DNA of 64,000 nucleotides from Uliginosibacterium sp. 31-16 (GTDB taxonomy: Bacteria > Pseudomonadota > Gammaproteobacteria > Burkholderiales > Rhodocyclaceae). The stretch covers positions 1 to 64,000 of the forward strand of contig NZ_JAVALZ010000004.1 in the NCBI RefSeq assembly GCF_030730865.1, written 5' to 3'. Within the stretch, counting starts at the first letter, position 1; the number at the start of each line of letters is the position of its first letter. The position numbers were made by a program, and so were the translations under genes. Shown here piece by piece: positions 8,656 through 18,509 of this stretch. A model generated the notes under the pieces. That model was not told where the DNA came from and made no database searches. It saw nothing but the letters and a program-made list of their open reading frames with translations.

Positions 8656-10452
8656 TTACTTGCCTTCGTCAGTACGCAATACGGCAAGGAAAGCTTCCTG
8701 CGGAATTTCAACATTGCCCACCATCTTCATGCGTTTTTTGCCTTCTTTCTGCTTTTCCAGCAGTTTTTTCTTGCGTGTTATGTCGCCACCATAACACTTG
8801 GCCAAGACGTTCTTGCGCAGTGCCTTGATGGTTTCACGGGCCAGAATATTGGAGCCAATCGCAGCCTGCACAGGCACATCAAACATCTGGCGTGGAATCA
8901 GCGCACGCAAACGGTTGGCCAGATCCCTGCCGCGATACTGAGCGTTTGCCCGGTGAACTATTACTGACAAGGCGTCGACTTTTTCGCTGGCGACCAACAC
9001 ATCAAGCTTCACGACATCAGCCGCCCGATACTCTTTGAAATCGTAATCCAGCGACGCATAACCGCGCGACACGGACTTCAACCGATCAAAGAAATCCATC
9101 ACAACTTCAGCCATGGGCATATCGTAAACCAGCTTCACCTGACGTCCGTGGTAGTGCATGTCTACCTGGTTACCACGTTTCTGGTTGCACAATGTAATAA
9201 CAGGCCCAAGGTAGTCTTGCGGGACAAAAATTGTCGCAGTAATGATGGGCTCACGGATCTCCTGCAACTTGTTCGACTCAGGCAGTTTTGCCGGATTTTC
9301 GATCTTCAACACGGCACCATCATTCATCAGGACTTCGTACACCACGGTCGGCGCCGTCGTAATAAGGTCCATGTCGAATTCGCGCTCCAGGCGCTCCTGC
9401 ACGATTTCCATGTGCAGCAAACCGAGAAATCCGCAACGAAACCCGAACCCAAGAGCTTGCGAGACCTCCGGTTCGTACTGAAGGGAAGCGTCGTTGAGTT
9501 TCAGCTTCTCCAGCGAGTCGCGCAACTGATCATATTCGCTGGATTCAACAGGATACAAACCAGCAAACACCTGTGGTTTTATTTCCTTGAATCCCTCCAG
9601 CGGAACGGCAGCGGACTTGCTTACCAAAGTAATCGTATCCCCCACCTTGGCAGAGGTCAGTTCTTTGATCCCGGCGATTACAAACCCTACCTCCCCCGCA
9701 CAAAGACTGTCGCGTGAAACCGACTTGGGACTGAATACGCCAACCTGTTCACATAGATGCTGCGCACCATTACTCATGAACAGAATCTTGTCCTTGGGTC
9801 GCAAGACACCATCCACGACCCGCACCAGCATGACCACTCCAACATAATTATCGAACCAGGAATCGATAATCAAAGCCTTCAAGGGGCCTTCCGGATTGCC
9901 GCGAGGAGCAGGAATGCGTGCAATGATGGTTTCGAGAATTTCTTCCACGCCCATGCCAGTCTTTGCTGAACAGGGAATCGCATCCGTAGCATCAATCCCG
10001 ATTACGTCCTCAATTTCCTGGCGTGCCGTATCAGGATCTGCCGAAGGTAGATCCATTTTGTTGAGAACCGGGACAACCTCCACGCCCAACTCAATCGCCG
10101 TATAACAGTTCGCAACGGTCTGAGCCTCCACCCCCTGAGAAGCATCAACAACCAGCAGGGCGCCTTCACACGCCGATAGCGAACGACTGACTTCGTATGA
10201 AAAGTCGACATGCCCCGGCGTGTCAATCAGGTTCAGGTTGTAAACCTGTCCATCGCGCGCTTTGTAGGATAGAGCGGCAGTCTGAGCCTTGATGGTAATG
10301 CCACGCTCTCGCTCCAGATCCATCGAATCAAGCACCTGCGCCTCCATCTCCCGATCGGAGAGACCGCCGCAGGTTTGAATGATGCGATCAGCAAGGGTGG
10401 ACTTGCCATGATCGATGTGGGCAATAATCGAGAAATTACGGATATGCTGCAT
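8656..10452 (-). CDS. lepA: Elongation factor 4 (LepA)
   Basis: LepA is a ribosome-associated translational GTPase. It shows [13 protein letters not shown] (G1), the RGITIKAQT switch, [12 protein letters not shown] (G3), [10 protein letters not shown] (G4) and a C-terminal domain ending in [15 protein letters not shown] set the start at the ATG giving [16 protein letters not shown], because LepA proteins start here and are about 598 residues. An upstream in-frame start would add 20 unrelated residues encoded in a hairpin region. It is followed by lepB. Confidence 0.97.
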   Translation of the reverse strand: MQHIRNFSIIAHIDHGKSTLADRIIQTCGGLSDREMEAQVLDSMDLERERGITIKAQTAALSYKARDGQVYNLNLIDTPGHVDFSYEVSRSLSACEGALLVVDASQGVEAQTVANCYTAIELGVEVVPVLNKMDLPSADPDTARQEIEDVIGIDATDAIPCSAKTGMGVEEILETIIARIPAPRGNPEGPLKALIIDSWFDNYVGVVMLVRVVDGVLRPKDKILFMSNGAQHLCEQVGVFSPKSVSRDSLCAGEVGFVIAGIKELTSAKVGDTITLVSKSAAVPLEGFKEIKPQVFAGLYPVESSEYDQLRDSLEKLKLNDASLQYEPEVSQALGFGFRCGFLGLLHMEIVQERLEREFDMDLITTAPTVVYEVLMNDGAVLKIENPAKLPESNKLQEIREPIITATIFVPQDYLGPVITLCNQKRGNQVDMHYHGRQVKLVYDMPMAEVVMDFFDRLKSVSRGYASLDYDFKEYRAADVVKLDVLVASEKVDALSVIVHRANAQYRGRDLANRLRALIPRQMFDVPVQAAIGSNILARETIKALRKNVLAKCYGGDITRKKKLLEKQKEGKKRMKMVGNVEIPQEAFLAVLRTDEGK

Positions 10453-10476
10453 GCGATGGCGTTCTTGGAACCAGGT

Positions 10477-10510
10477 AAAAAGCGCCAAGGGGCGCACGAC
10501 GCCCCTTGGC
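10477..10510 (-). terminator. Strong hairpin between mucD and lepA
   Basis: On the minus strand GCCAAGGGGCG (10500-10510) pairs perfectly with CGCCCCTTGGC (10484-10494) around a 5-nt loop and is followed by GCTTTTTACC. It looks like an intrinsic terminator for the rpoE-mucD unit. A perfect TATAAT lies upstream at 10532-10537, so the hairpin could instead sit in the lepA leader and attenuate it. It ends about 25 nt before the lepA start codon. Confidence 0.65.
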
Positions 10511-10548
10511 AAGTATATGAAAAATCGCGTGATTATAGCCGATGAAGG

Positions 10549-11952
10549 CTATTTCCCGGGGACTTTCATAGCCACAAAACTCTGCGCATCGCCGCGCCGC
10601 ACCAGCAGCGTTACTGCGGAGCCTCGAGGAAGATCATTCACCATCCGATTGAAGTGCGTCGCAGATCGAATATCACTGGGGGCGCCATGCAACACCAAGG
10701 CGACGACTACATCACCCTGTCGCAACTCAGCACGCCCCGCAGCACCCAGCACTTCACGAATGGCTACCCCTGAGGTTGTATGCCGCTCATCGCGCGAAAG
10801 GTCCTGCACAATCAATCCCAGTGCATTTGCTCCGCGCAACGAGGGTTCAGTCTGACGCACAGGGACCAAGGAAGACTCTTCAGCAAACTCGGCCACAGCA
10901 AGTTGCGCGGTCTGGAGTCTGGCGGCACGCCAGTACTGCACCACAGTTTGCATGCCGGGCCTGACTCCTCCAACGATCCGCGGCAAGTCGCTAGAGCTTT
11001 TTACTTCCTTGCCATCAAATCGAACAATGATATCGCCAGACTTTATGCCCGCAGCAGCAGCGGGGCCACCTGCATCAATCTGGCTAACCAGTGCGCCAAT
11101 CGGTTGAGCCAGCCCGAAACTATCAGCCATGTCTCGTGTGACTTCCTGCACCAGCACCCCGATCCGGCCGCGCCTCACTCGTCCGTTCTGACGCAACTGC
11201 GCTTGAACATCCATGGCAACATCAATCGGTATGGCAAACGACAGCCCCATAAATCCCCCGGTACGACTGTATATCTGGGAGTTAATGCCAATCACTTCAC
11301 CACTCAGATTGAACAGCGGACCGCCTGAATTTCCGGGATTGATAGCTACATCGGTCTGGATAAAAGGCACGAGGCTCTCATCCGGCAATGAGCGCCCTTT
11401 GGCACTTACTATTCCGGCCGTAACAGAGCTCTCGAATCCAAAAGGAGATCCGATGGCCAAGACCCAATCCCCAACTCGCAAACGGGCAGGATCACCAAGC
11501 CGAGCCTGCCTCAGATTGCGTGCATCTACCTTGAGCAAAGCAACGTCAGTACGCCGATCAGCCCCCACCAGACGCCCCGGATACTCCCTCCGATCATTGA
11601 AGCGCACCAGTATTTCACTGGCACCTTCAACTACATGGGCATTGGTAAGGATGTACCCCTCTACCCCGATCACAAAACCAGAGCCAGTTGCACGGTCATC
11701 CTCTTCTTCGTCCAGCATATCCGGAGGGGCGGGCAGCATACGCTGCAGCCAACCAGGAATGCCATCATCACGCTCAGAACGTAAAAATGGGGCTTTGGGT
11801 ACTTTCGTCTGGCGCGTGGCGCTGATATTGACCACTACAGGAGCCTGCTTCTCCACCAGCGCCGCAAACTCGGGCACTTCACGGGCCTGTGCTGTCGCGG
11901 CCGGCCCCCATGTGCAAAAGAGCAAGCAACATTTCCGCAACCAACACTTCAT
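10549..11952 (-). CDS. mucD: Periplasmic Do/MucD-type serine protease
   Basis: This 467-residue DegP/DegQ/MucD-family protease degrades or refolds misfolded periplasmic proteins. An N-terminal export signal (MKCWLRKCCLLFCTWGPAATAQA) precedes the trypsin-like domain with its catalytic triad in LTNAHVVEGA (His), TDVALLKV (Asp) and NPGNSGGPLFN (Ser). Two PDZ domains follow, starting near IGVLVQEVTRDMADSFGL and LGLIVQDLSRDERH. Its position at the end of the rpoE-rseA-rseB-rseC unit matches the algU-mucABCD arrangement. Its start overlaps the rseC stop by 4 nt. Confidence 0.94.
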   Translation of the reverse strand: MKCWLRKCCLLFCTWGPAATAQAREVPEFAALVEKQAPVVVNISATRQTKVPKAPFLRSERDDGIPGWLQRMLPAPPDMLDEEEDDRATGSGFVIGVEGYILTNAHVVEGASEILVRFNDRREYPGRLVGADRRTDVALLKVDARNLRQARLGDPARLRVGDWVLAIGSPFGFESSVTAGIVSAKGRSLPDESLVPFIQTDVAINPGNSGGPLFNLSGEVIGINSQIYSRTGGFMGLSFAIPIDVAMDVQAQLRQNGRVRRGRIGVLVQEVTRDMADSFGLAQPIGALVSQIDAGGPAAAAGIKSGDIIVRFDGKEVKSSSDLPRIVGGVRPGMQTVVQYWRAARLQTAQLAVAEFAEESSLVPVRQTEPSLRGANALGLIVQDLSRDERHTTSGVAIREVLGAAGRAELRQGDVVVALVLHGAPSDIRSATHFNRMVNDLPRGSAVTLLVRRGDAQSFVAMKVPGK

Positions 11953-12365
11953 TGTTCCAAAATGCCTGTAATGCGCGGCTGAGTCTGCTGCACAAAGCCT
12001 GCCTTGCGACTTCCGTAGACCAGCAACGATGCCAGCAAAAAACCCAGCCCTCCTCCTGTGACGGCAGCCACATCGCTCTCAAAAAAGAAGAACGAGCCTC
12101 CTGCTCCAACGAGAATAGCCAAGAGTGGAAGTCCATACACCAGAAAAGCAGCCTTAAGCGCTGCGCCATCAGGAACGGCCAGACAAACGCTTTGGCCTGG
12201 TCGGGCGCCAAAAGCGTTGTCTAACAAAAACTCCTGGCAGCCGGACGCTTCAATCCCGCCGCCACATCCGCCCGCCTCGTGACAGCGTCCACAGGAACCC
12301 GAACGCTGAACCTTGACGTATGCAAGCGCTCCTTCGACGCGTGTAACAATACCTTCTGCTTGCAC
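11949..12365 (-). CDS. rseC: RseC/MucC family sigma-E regulator, redox-type membrane protein
   Basis: The 138-residue protein has a soluble N-terminus with a cysteine cluster (SGSCGRCHEAGGCGGG) and two adjacent membrane helices (residues about 71-118). RseC/MucC proteins lie in the rpoE operon; some are linked to reduction of SoxR through the Rsx system. The cysteine-rich site is compatible with metal or FeS binding, which is inference. It lies between rseB and mucD. Confidence 0.9.
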   Translation of the reverse strand: MQAEGIVTRVEGALAYVKVQRSGSCGRCHEAGGCGGGIEASGCQEFLLDNAFGARPGQSVCLAVPDGAALKAAFLVYGLPLLAILVGAGGSFFFFESDVAAVTGGGLGFLLASLLVYGSRKAGFVQQTQPRITGILEQ

Positions 12366-12406
12366 AAAAACCTTCCTGACTAAAGCCTATAAGCACATGT
12401 CCAGCA

Positions 12407-13369
12407 CTACTTCGCCCTTCGCTCAACACCTTCGGCAATGCGTCGCAGAGCCCCCAGCGGCACCTCACCAAGCACCGTCACCAAACGATCCCCGACGAGC
12501 CTGCGGTAAACCCCGGTAGAGCCCGTACTCACCGGACCACTTTGAGTGGCCCCAGCCAAACTACCTGCTGCTGCCTCGATAAATACCGAAACATTTGCCA
12601 GCCCATCAGAAAAAACCGCATGGATCGTGCTTGCATCACCACGCCGAACAGAGCGCTTTACCCAGGAAACACCTCTGAAGCCCGGCGGTAATTTTCGAAA
12701 ACTCCATTCCAGATCTTCAGGTCGCAACTCCACCCCACGAGCATTGATTACTCGCCACTCCCCTGTTTTCAGTACACTCGGCTTAAGTTTTTCATGATCA
12801 ATATTGCCTCCGGGGAATACCTCGGAAAAAGCAAACTGCTCAAGCGTTCCGGCATGTTCATTCAGCATCGTGGCCTTCAGCAGGAGCCCCGAAGCCACAT
12901 CAATCCAAAGCTGGTGACCGTAGCGCATCTCATCCCGCGGCTCTAGCAGTATTTGCTGTGCGTCACGCCCAGCCACTCTTTCCTGCACACCAAGACGGAT
13001 GCTGTAAAACTCGGACAGCGTAGCGGGTTTCGTAATCAGCCGCCCTGGCTGCCGCCCCAAAACAGCTTTGTCGGTTACGACAATACGGTCTTGAGGCAAA
13101 AAACACTGCACGTCCTCATTGTGTCGTATCACTTCGCGCAGGGGACCATCCAGAGTCTCCAGCCTCTCATGCTCCCCCGACGCATCCACCAGATGAACTA
13201 TGCGGGAAGTTTCTATGCGCCCCTGACTTTGATAGACAAAAGTTCCCGAGTAATTCAGGGACCTAGACGCCTGATTCATGCGCAGCAACCAGGTATGCGC
13301 TTCGTCACCAAAAGCAGCCGGGGCCGCCAGAGCAAGGCCCACCAGCAGGATCATGCGCAAGTGTGTCAT
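12407..13369 (-). CDS. rseB: Sigma-E factor regulatory protein RseB/MucB
   Basis: RseB is a periplasmic protein that binds the anti-sigma factor RseA and shields it from proteolysis until lipid or LPS signals displace it. The 320-residue protein has a signal peptide (MTHLRMILLVGLALAAPAAFG), the large LolA-like domain (SRSLNYSGTFVYQSQGRIETSRIVHLVD) and a smaller C-terminal domain (PPGFRGVSWVKRSVRRGDAST). It overlaps rseA by 4 nt. Confidence 0.95.
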   Translation of the reverse strand: MTHLRMILLVGLALAAPAAFGDEAHTWLLRMNQASRSLNYSGTFVYQSQGRIETSRIVHLVDASGEHERLETLDGPLREVIRHNEDVQCFLPQDRIVVTDKAVLGRQPGRLITKPATLSEFYSIRLGVQERVAGRDAQQILLEPRDEMRYGHQLWIDVASGLLLKATMLNEHAGTLEQFAFSEVFPGGNIDHEKLKPSVLKTGEWRVINARGVELRPEDLEWSFRKLPPGFRGVSWVKRSVRRGDASTIHAVFSDGLANVSVFIEAAAGSLAGATQSGPVSTGSTGVYRRLVGDRLVTVLGEVPLGALRRIAEGVERRAK

Positions 13370-13905
13370 CGAGCCCCGCCCACCTGCTCGACATTCACCG
13401 TACGGATGTACTGCGCAACTCCGGCCATTGGCACTCCCACTGCCGACGCTTGGTGTGCCATCAGATAACTGCGGTCATCCGGCAGAATTTCAGCCGGTGA
13501 TACAGCAGCTGCCAGCGGCTGATCTTGAATACCGCGCTGTCGTGCAAGCCCCATTGCCTCGTCTTGGAAAGGAGGGGTCCAGAGCCCCAGCCCCATCCAT
13601 GCGGCGACCGCCATTCCTGCCACAGCTGCCGCCAAGGACATCCAGCGCCCTCTTTTTTGCTCAGCTTTGTGAACTATGGGTGCCAGCACAGTTGGCTCGG
13701 TCTCCAGTGCAGTCATTACCCGGTCACACAGATCATTGCCACGCGGAAAATCACCGCGCAGACAATCACCAACAAGCCAATACAATTTGCACGCCTCGCG
13801 TGAACCACCATGTCCCGCCAGATTTTTAACAATCTGTTCGGCCTCAGCAGCACTGGCCTCACCGTCCATCCACCCAGACAATTGTTCGTTCGTCATGATC
13901 ACCAC
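13366..13905 (-). CDS. rseA: Anti-sigma-E factor RseA/MucA
   Basis: RseA holds RpoE at the inner membrane. The 179-residue protein has a cytoplasmic anti-sigma domain (NEQLSGWMDGEASAAEAEQIVKN, with YWLVGDCLRGD), a single membrane helix near residues 92-112 (SLAAAVAGMAVAAWMGLGLW) and a periplasmic tail that RseB would bind. Its start overlaps the end of rpoE by 7 nt, which keeps sigma and anti-sigma synthesis linked. Confidence 0.95.
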   Translation of the reverse strand: MVIMTNEQLSGWMDGEASAAEAEQIVKNLAGHGGSREACKLYWLVGDCLRGDFPRGNDLCDRVMTALETEPTVLAPIVHKAEQKRGRWMSLAAAVAGMAVAAWMGLGLWTPPFQDEAMGLARQRGIQDQPLAAAVSPAEILPDDRSYLMAHQASAVGVPMAGVAQYIRTVNVEQVGGAR

Positions 13906-14498
13906 CTCTTGTCCGGCGCGACATCAAGCATCGGCCGCAAACGTTCCGCGATTGCCTCACGCGCCCTGAAAATACGCGACCGGACGGTTCCAATCGGGCA
14001 TCCCATAACCGAAGCAATCTCGTCGTAACTCAGTCCTTCAATTTCACGCAATACGATGGCTGTCCGTAACTCTTCCGGCAAAGCCTCCACCGCCTCATTT
14101 ACGGTGTTCCCGATCTGCCGGGTTTGCAACAAACGTTCAGGAGTGTCGTTATCACGTAGCAACTCACCCGACTCATACTGTTCGGCATCTTCAGCCTCGA
14201 CCTCTGTCGTCGTTGGGGCTCTCCGTCCTTGCGACACCAGATGGTTCTTTGCCGTATTAATCCCGATCCGGTACAACCATGTGTAAAAAGCACTGTCGCC
14301 GCGAAAAGACGGAAGGGCGCGATAGGCCTTGATAAAAGCTTCTTGTGCCACATCTTCCACCTCCGCAGGATCACGAATCATCCTTGATAGCAAACGGGAA
14401 AGCTTGCGCTGGTACTTGGCGACCAGCAAACCAAAGGCTTGCTTGTCGCCACGTTGCACACGCTCAACCAATTGTTGGTCAATCTCTCTGTCGCTCAT
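13899..14498 (-). CDS. rpoE: RNA polymerase sigma factor RpoE (AlgU)
   Basis: This ECF sigma factor directs the envelope-stress response. The 199-residue protein shows region 2 (DVAQEAFIKAYRALPSFRG, FYTWLYRIGINTAKNHL) and region 4 with its helix-turn-helix (LSYDEIASVMGCPIGTVRSRI). It heads the rseA-rseB-rseC-mucD unit. A promoter with sigma-E spacing and sequence lies 74 nt upstream, which implies autoregulation. nadB is transcribed away from it. Confidence 0.98.
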   Translation of the reverse strand: MSDREIDQQLVERVQRGDKQAFGLLVAKYQRKLSRLLSRMIRDPAEVEDVAQEAFIKAYRALPSFRGDSAFYTWLYRIGINTAKNHLVSQGRRAPTTTEVEAEDAEQYESGELLRDNDTPERLLQTRQIGNTVNEAVEALPEELRTAIVLREIEGLSYDEIASVMGCPIGTVRSRIFRAREAIAERLRPMLDVAPDKRW

Positions 14499-14571
14499 CG
14501 GCTATGGAAAACTGATTTGTCGGGGCCGGGGGAGACAAAGTATAGCCGAAGCCAATACGACCATTTGCCGA

Positions 14572-14599
14572 TCAGACCACCTTCTGCCGCACAAAGTTC
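14572..14599 (-). promoter_or_regulatory. Sigma-E-type promoter of the rpoE operon
   Basis: On the minus strand GAACTT (14594-14599) is followed after 17 nt by TCTGA (14572-14576), preceded by GG as in known sigma-E promoters such as E. coli rpoH P3. Transcription would start near 14565, leaving a leader of about 67 nt. The match supports positive autoregulation of rpoE. A TATACT closer to the gene could be part of a housekeeping promoter but has no good -35. Confidence 0.7.
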
Positions 14600-14747
14600 A
14601 TAGGCGGAACAACATTCAACTCCACCATTTAATTTCACTCGTATCACTCCACACAAACCGTTCTATCGACCAAAAGCTTGGCCCAAAGGCCAGCGAGGGC
14701 TAGGATTAACCCCCTAAGACAACATCTCTTGTGCAGGAGTCTCCCCT

Positions 14748-16361
14748 TTGAAGTGTTTCGACGTGCTGATCATCGGCAGCGGTCTGGCCGGCCAATCTCT
14801 GGCGCTACGCCTTGCTGATACGCATCAGGTAGCTATCGTGACCAAGCGCCATATTGAAGACGGTGCCAGCGCTTGGGCACAGGGAGGCATCGCAGCGGTT
14901 ATTGACCCTGCCGACTCAACTGCTTCCCATTACGAGGACACCCAGATCGCTGGAGCCCAACTATGCGACCCCAAGGCAACACATTTTGTGGTTGAGAATG
15001 GGGCCGCCGCAATCCAGTGGTTGCGCGAACAAGGCGTTCCGTTCACGCCAGATTCGGATACAGCCTGGGGAATGCATCTAACTCGTGAAGGTGGCCATAG
15101 TCATCGCCGCATCGTGCACGTTGCAGACGCAACCGGTGCCGCTGTACAGGAGACCCTGATCGACCGGGTCAAACGGCACCCGAACATCAGCATTCTTGAA
15201 AACCACGTAGCAATTGATCTGATCGTTGGCCACAAGCTCGGCAAACCAGAGTCGGGGTGCATGGGAGCTTATCTGCTGAACCTGGACAACGGCCACGTCG
15301 GCGCTTTCGCTGCAGGCCATACGGTACTTGCTACCGGCGGGGCAGGCAAAGTCTATCTCTACACAACCAATCCGGATACATCCACCGGAGATGGTATTGC
15401 AATGGCGTGGCGTGCGGGCTGCAGAGTCACGAATATGGAATTCATCCAGTTTCACCCCACGTGCCTGTATCACCCGCAAGCCAAGTCATTTTTGATATCG
15501 GAGGCGGTGCGGGGAGAAGGCGGCCTGCTACGGTTGCCTGACGGGACTCGCTTCATGCCCAAACACGACCCTCGAGCAGAACTCGCACCACGCGACGTGG
15601 TAGCGCGTGCCATCGATTTCGAGATGAAAAAGCGCGGGATCGACAGTGTATTTCTCGACATCTCACACAAGAGCCCGGAATTCCTGCATGCGCACTTCCC
15701 GACCATCACTGCTCGCTGCCTGGAATTAGGTATCGACATCACAAAACAATCAATCCCTGTGGTCCCCGCCGCTCACTACACCTGTGGCGGTGTACAGATT
15801 GACTTGCGCGCCAGAACTGATTTGCCTGGCCTGTACGCCATAGGAGAAACCGCCTGTTCGGGCCTGCACGGAGCAAACCGCCTGGCCAGCAACTCCCTGT
15901 TGGAGTGCGTTGTATTTGCCGAAGCCGCTGCGCAAGATATTCGTGCCAATCCGCGCCAACCAGCCACCAGCCTCCCCACCTGGGACGAAAGCCGCGTCGG
16001 CGATGCGGATGAAGAAGTAGTGATTTCCCATAACTGGGATGAGTTGCGTCGCTTCATGTGGGACTACGTCGGCATCGTGCGCACAAACAAACGGCTGGAA
16101 CGCGCCCAGCATCGCATTCGACTGCTCAATCGAGAAATTGACGAGTACTACAGCAATTTCCGGGTCAGCAATGATCTCATCGAGTTACGCAACTTGGTCA
16201 CTGCCGCAGACCTTATTGTGCGCAGTGCCATTCGACGCAAAGAAAGCCGAGGGCTGCATTTCTCGAAAGACTACCCGCAAACGTCTGCCCGGGCAGTGCC
16301 AACAGTATTAACAAACCCTCGCTGGCCCGCCACGCTGAAACGCTGGAATCATGCGACCTAG
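14748..16361 (+). CDS. nadB: L-aspartate oxidase
   Basis: NadB oxidises L-aspartate to iminoaspartate, the first step of NAD synthesis from aspartate. The 537-residue flavoprotein has the FAD dinucleotide fold at the N-terminus ([19 protein letters not shown]), [26 protein letters not shown] and the [20 protein letters not shown] / [20 protein letters not shown] region. The start is TTG, supported by AGGAG 8 nt upstream and by the family N-terminus. It is divergent from rpoE and convergent with the YgfX-like gene. Confidence 0.96.
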   Translation: MKCFDVLIIGSGLAGQSLALRLADTHQVAIVTKRHIEDGASAWAQGGIAAVIDPADSTASHYEDTQIAGAQLCDPKATHFVVENGAAAIQWLREQGVPFTPDSDTAWGMHLTREGGHSHRRIVHVADATGAAVQETLIDRVKRHPNISILENHVAIDLIVGHKLGKPESGCMGAYLLNLDNGHVGAFAAGHTVLATGGAGKVYLYTTNPDTSTGDGIAMAWRAGCRVTNMEFIQFHPTCLYHPQAKSFLISEAVRGEGGLLRLPDGTRFMPKHDPRAELAPRDVVARAIDFEMKKRGIDSVFLDISHKSPEFLHAHFPTITARCLELGIDITKQSIPVVPAAHYTCGGVQIDLRARTDLPGLYAIGETACSGLHGANRLASNSLLECVVFAEAAAQDIRANPRQPATSLPTWDESRVGDADEEVVISHNWDELRRFMWDYVGIVRTNKRLERAQHRIRLLNREIDEYYSNFRVSNDLIELRNLVTAADLIVRSAIRRKESRGLHFSKDYPQTSARAVPTVLTNPRWPATLKRWNHAT

Positions 16362-16404
16362 AGCCTGTCGCCATGCATTCAGTGAAATCCGTGGATAAGG
16401 GCCA

Positions 16405-16833
16405 CTACCCTTGGATAGCGCTCGCCCGATGCCAGCGCAAAAATCGCCTTAATGCTCGCCAGTCCTCAGAAGAAAACGCCTCGCGAGTCAACGCCACTCG
16501 GTCTTGACGGGGTGATTCCATGACCCGCCAATGCAGCACAATGAGCCACGCCAGATCAACGGATCCAGGCAATATTTCAACCTGAACCTCTGTTGCCGGC
16601 GTTAGCAGCCAGAGCTCTTGCGATGCAGTCAAACGCACGCTCAACTGACTGAAATACGCCTTTCGCCGCCATTGCCAGAAAATCGAGACGACAACACATG
16701 CCAGCACAAAAACCATTACCCAGCTTGGTGTCTTGCTAACGACTACACTACCGACCACTAATAAGTGTGCCGATATCGATGCAAGCATCAAAGCCTTGGA
16801 CTGACGCAGCTGAAATACAAAGGGCGCCGACAT
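16405..16833 (-). CDS. ygfX: YgfX-like membrane protein
   Basis: This 142-residue protein has two adjacent N-terminal membrane helices (residues about 15-50) and a soluble C-terminal part (ATEVQVEILPGSVDLAWLIVLHWR, then DWRALRRFLRWHRA). Size, topology and position next to nadB and rpoE resemble YgfX/CptA proteins, which in gammaproteobacteria pair with the SdhE/YgfY protein. No sdhE is adjacent here, so a toxin role should not be assumed. Its ATG lies in the loop of a hairpin that also follows nadB's neighbour fabF. Confidence 0.6.
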   Translation of the reverse strand: MSAPFVFQLRQSKALMLASISAHLLVVGSVVVSKTPSWVMVFVLACVVVSIFWQWRRKAYFSQLSVRLTASQELWLLTPATEVQVEILPGSVDLAWLIVLHWRVMESPRQDRVALTREAFSSEDWRALRRFLRWHRASAIQG

Positions 16834-16850
16834 TCTCGTCAGGCGCCCTT
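16820..16850 (-). terminator. Hairpin after fabF that encloses the YgfX start codon
   Basis: AAGGGCGCC (16820-16828) and GGCGCCCTT (16842-16850) form a perfect 9-bp stem with a 13-nt loop, followed on the minus strand by TTTGTATTTC. It lies 40 nt after the fabF stop and may end the fatty-acid operon transcript. The YgfX ATG (16831-16833) is in the loop, so read-through transcripts may also have restricted initiation. Confidence 0.5.
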
Positions 16851-16889
16851 ATGTTTCCGTGGTATCAACACGGCTAAGGCCGTTGAAAA

Positions 16890-18128
16890 TCAAATTTTCC
16901 GGAAAACCAGGGTGCTGTTCGTCCCACCAAAACCAAAGGAGTTCGAAACAGCTACATCAATTGACATCTGGCGCGCAACATTTGGCACGTAATCCAGATC
17001 ACAAGCAGGATCAGGATTGACCATATTGATGGTTGGCGGAGCAATCTGATCGCGAATTGCCAGCACTGAAAATACAGCTTCAATCCCGGCAGCAGCCCCC
17101 AGAAGATGTCCGGTCATCGATTTGGTGGAGCTCATCGCTACTTTGTTTACATGCGCGCCAAAACAACGCTTGGCAGCACAGGTTTCAGCAATATCGCCAA
17201 GTGGTGTCGAAGTGCCATGAGCATTTACATAGTTCACTTCGTCGGTCGAGATACGGCTGTTACGTAGCGCATTCGCCATACTGCGCGCAGCACCCTCTCC
17301 ACCTTCTGCAGGAGCAGTCACGTGGTAGGCATCAGAACTCATGCCGTAACCAGCAAGTTCGGCGTAAATCTTGGCACCACGAGCCTTCGCGTGCTCGTAC
17401 TCTTCAAGCACCAGAATGCCGGCACCTTCGCCCAGCACGAATCCATCACGTCCTGCATCCCACGGTCGGCTGGCTGCTTTTGGATCATCATTACGCGTAG
17501 ACAAGGCTTTGGCCGAGCAGAACCCGCCCATTCCCAACAACGAGACTGTTGATTCGGCACCGCCAGCAATCATGATGTCAGCATCGCCATACTCAATCAG
17601 ACGTTGCGCTTCACCGATCGAGTGATTACCCGTAGCACAGGCACTCACCGTAGCAAAATTCGGCCCCTGAAAACCGTAGTTGATCGACAGAACGCCAGAG
17701 ATCATGTTGATGATCGATCCGGGCACGAAAAAAGGAGATATCTTGCGCGCCCCGCCAGCAGCAATCGCATGCATGGTGTCTTCAATCAGCGGCAAACCGC
17801 CAATCCCGGAACCAATGCATACACCGATACGCTCGGCGTTAGCCGGCTTCTCGGTAATGCCTGCATCCTTGATGGCGTCGATGGCTGCAGCCAGACCGTA
17901 ATGAATGAAGGTATCGAAACGACGCGCCTCTTTCGGAGAAAGATACGCAGCCACATCGAACCCCTTCACCTCACCCGCAATCTGGGTCGGCAGGGTACTG
18001 GCATCAAACCGCGTAACGCGGTCGATGCCAGAGCGACCATTGACAATGTTGTCCCAAGCGGAGGCAACGGTATTACCGACCGGCGAAATGATGCCGAGCC
18101 CAGTCACGACTACTCTGCGACGCGTCAA
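16890..18128 (-). CDS. fabF: 3-oxoacyl-[ACP] synthase II
   Basis: FabF condenses malonyl-ACP with growing acyl-ACP, extending the chain by two carbons. The 412-residue thiolase-fold enzyme has the catalytic Cys in VSACATGNHSIGEAQ, the two His residues in NAHGTSTPLGD and SMTGHLLGAAAG, and a C-terminal FGFGGTNSTLVF. The start is TTG at 18128, preceded by AAGGAG at good spacing; the next residues (TRRRVVVTGLGIISPVG) match the family N-terminus. It is the last gene of the yceD-rpmF-plsX-fabHDG-acpP-fabF unit. Confidence 0.97.
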   Translation of the reverse strand: MTRRRVVVTGLGIISPVGNTVASAWDNIVNGRSGIDRVTRFDASTLPTQIAGEVKGFDVAAYLSPKEARRFDTFIHYGLAAAIDAIKDAGITEKPANAERIGVCIGSGIGGLPLIEDTMHAIAAGGARKISPFFVPGSIINMISGVLSINYGFQGPNFATVSACATGNHSIGEAQRLIEYGDADIMIAGGAESTVSLLGMGGFCSAKALSTRNDDPKAASRPWDAGRDGFVLGEGAGILVLEEYEHAKARGAKIYAELAGYGMSSDAYHVTAPAEGGEGAARSMANALRNSRISTDEVNYVNAHGTSTPLGDIAETCAAKRCFGAHVNKVAMSSTKSMTGHLLGAAAGIEAVFSVLAIRDQIAPPTINMVNPDPACDLDYVPNVARQMSIDVAVSNSFGFGGTNSTLVFRKI

Positions 18129-18162
18129 AGGTCACTCCTTGGTGCAAATGAACAAAAACAGA

Positions 18163-18402
18163 TCAAGCCTTCAGGTGGGCGCTGACATAGTCAATCGCCT
18201 GCTGAACGTTGGTGATCTTCTCGGCTTCTTCGTCAGGGATTTCGCATTCGAATTCTTCTTCCAGCGCCATCACCAGTTCGACAGTATCAAGAGAGTCAGC
18301 ACCCAGATCATCAACGAACGAGGAATCGTTCTTGATGTCGGCTTCGTTGGCGCCCAGTTGTTCAGCAACAATCTTGCGTACGCGCTGCTCGATGTTTTCC
18401 AT
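18163..18402 (-). CDS. acpP: Acyl carrier protein
   Basis: AcpP carries acyl intermediates on a phosphopantetheine arm. The 79-residue acidic protein has the modification site in [21 protein letters not shown] set the start at the ATG giving [17 protein letters not shown], which has GGAG 6 nt upstream. An upstream in-frame ATG would add 16 residues that are foreign to the family. Genes before and after are fabG and fabF. Confidence 0.98.
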   Translation of the reverse strand: MENIEQRVRKIVAEQLGANEADIKNDSSFVDDLGADSLDTVELVMALEEEFECEIPDEEAEKITNVQQAIDYVSAHLKA

Positions 18403-18509
18403 GATTCGCTCCTTCTGTTCAATCGGTATAAAGTAAAAAAACTTGTCCATGTTAGCAGAAAAAAGCCATAACTTCAGCCATCTCCGCCGTTCGCCCTCGT
18501 ATGGCGAAC

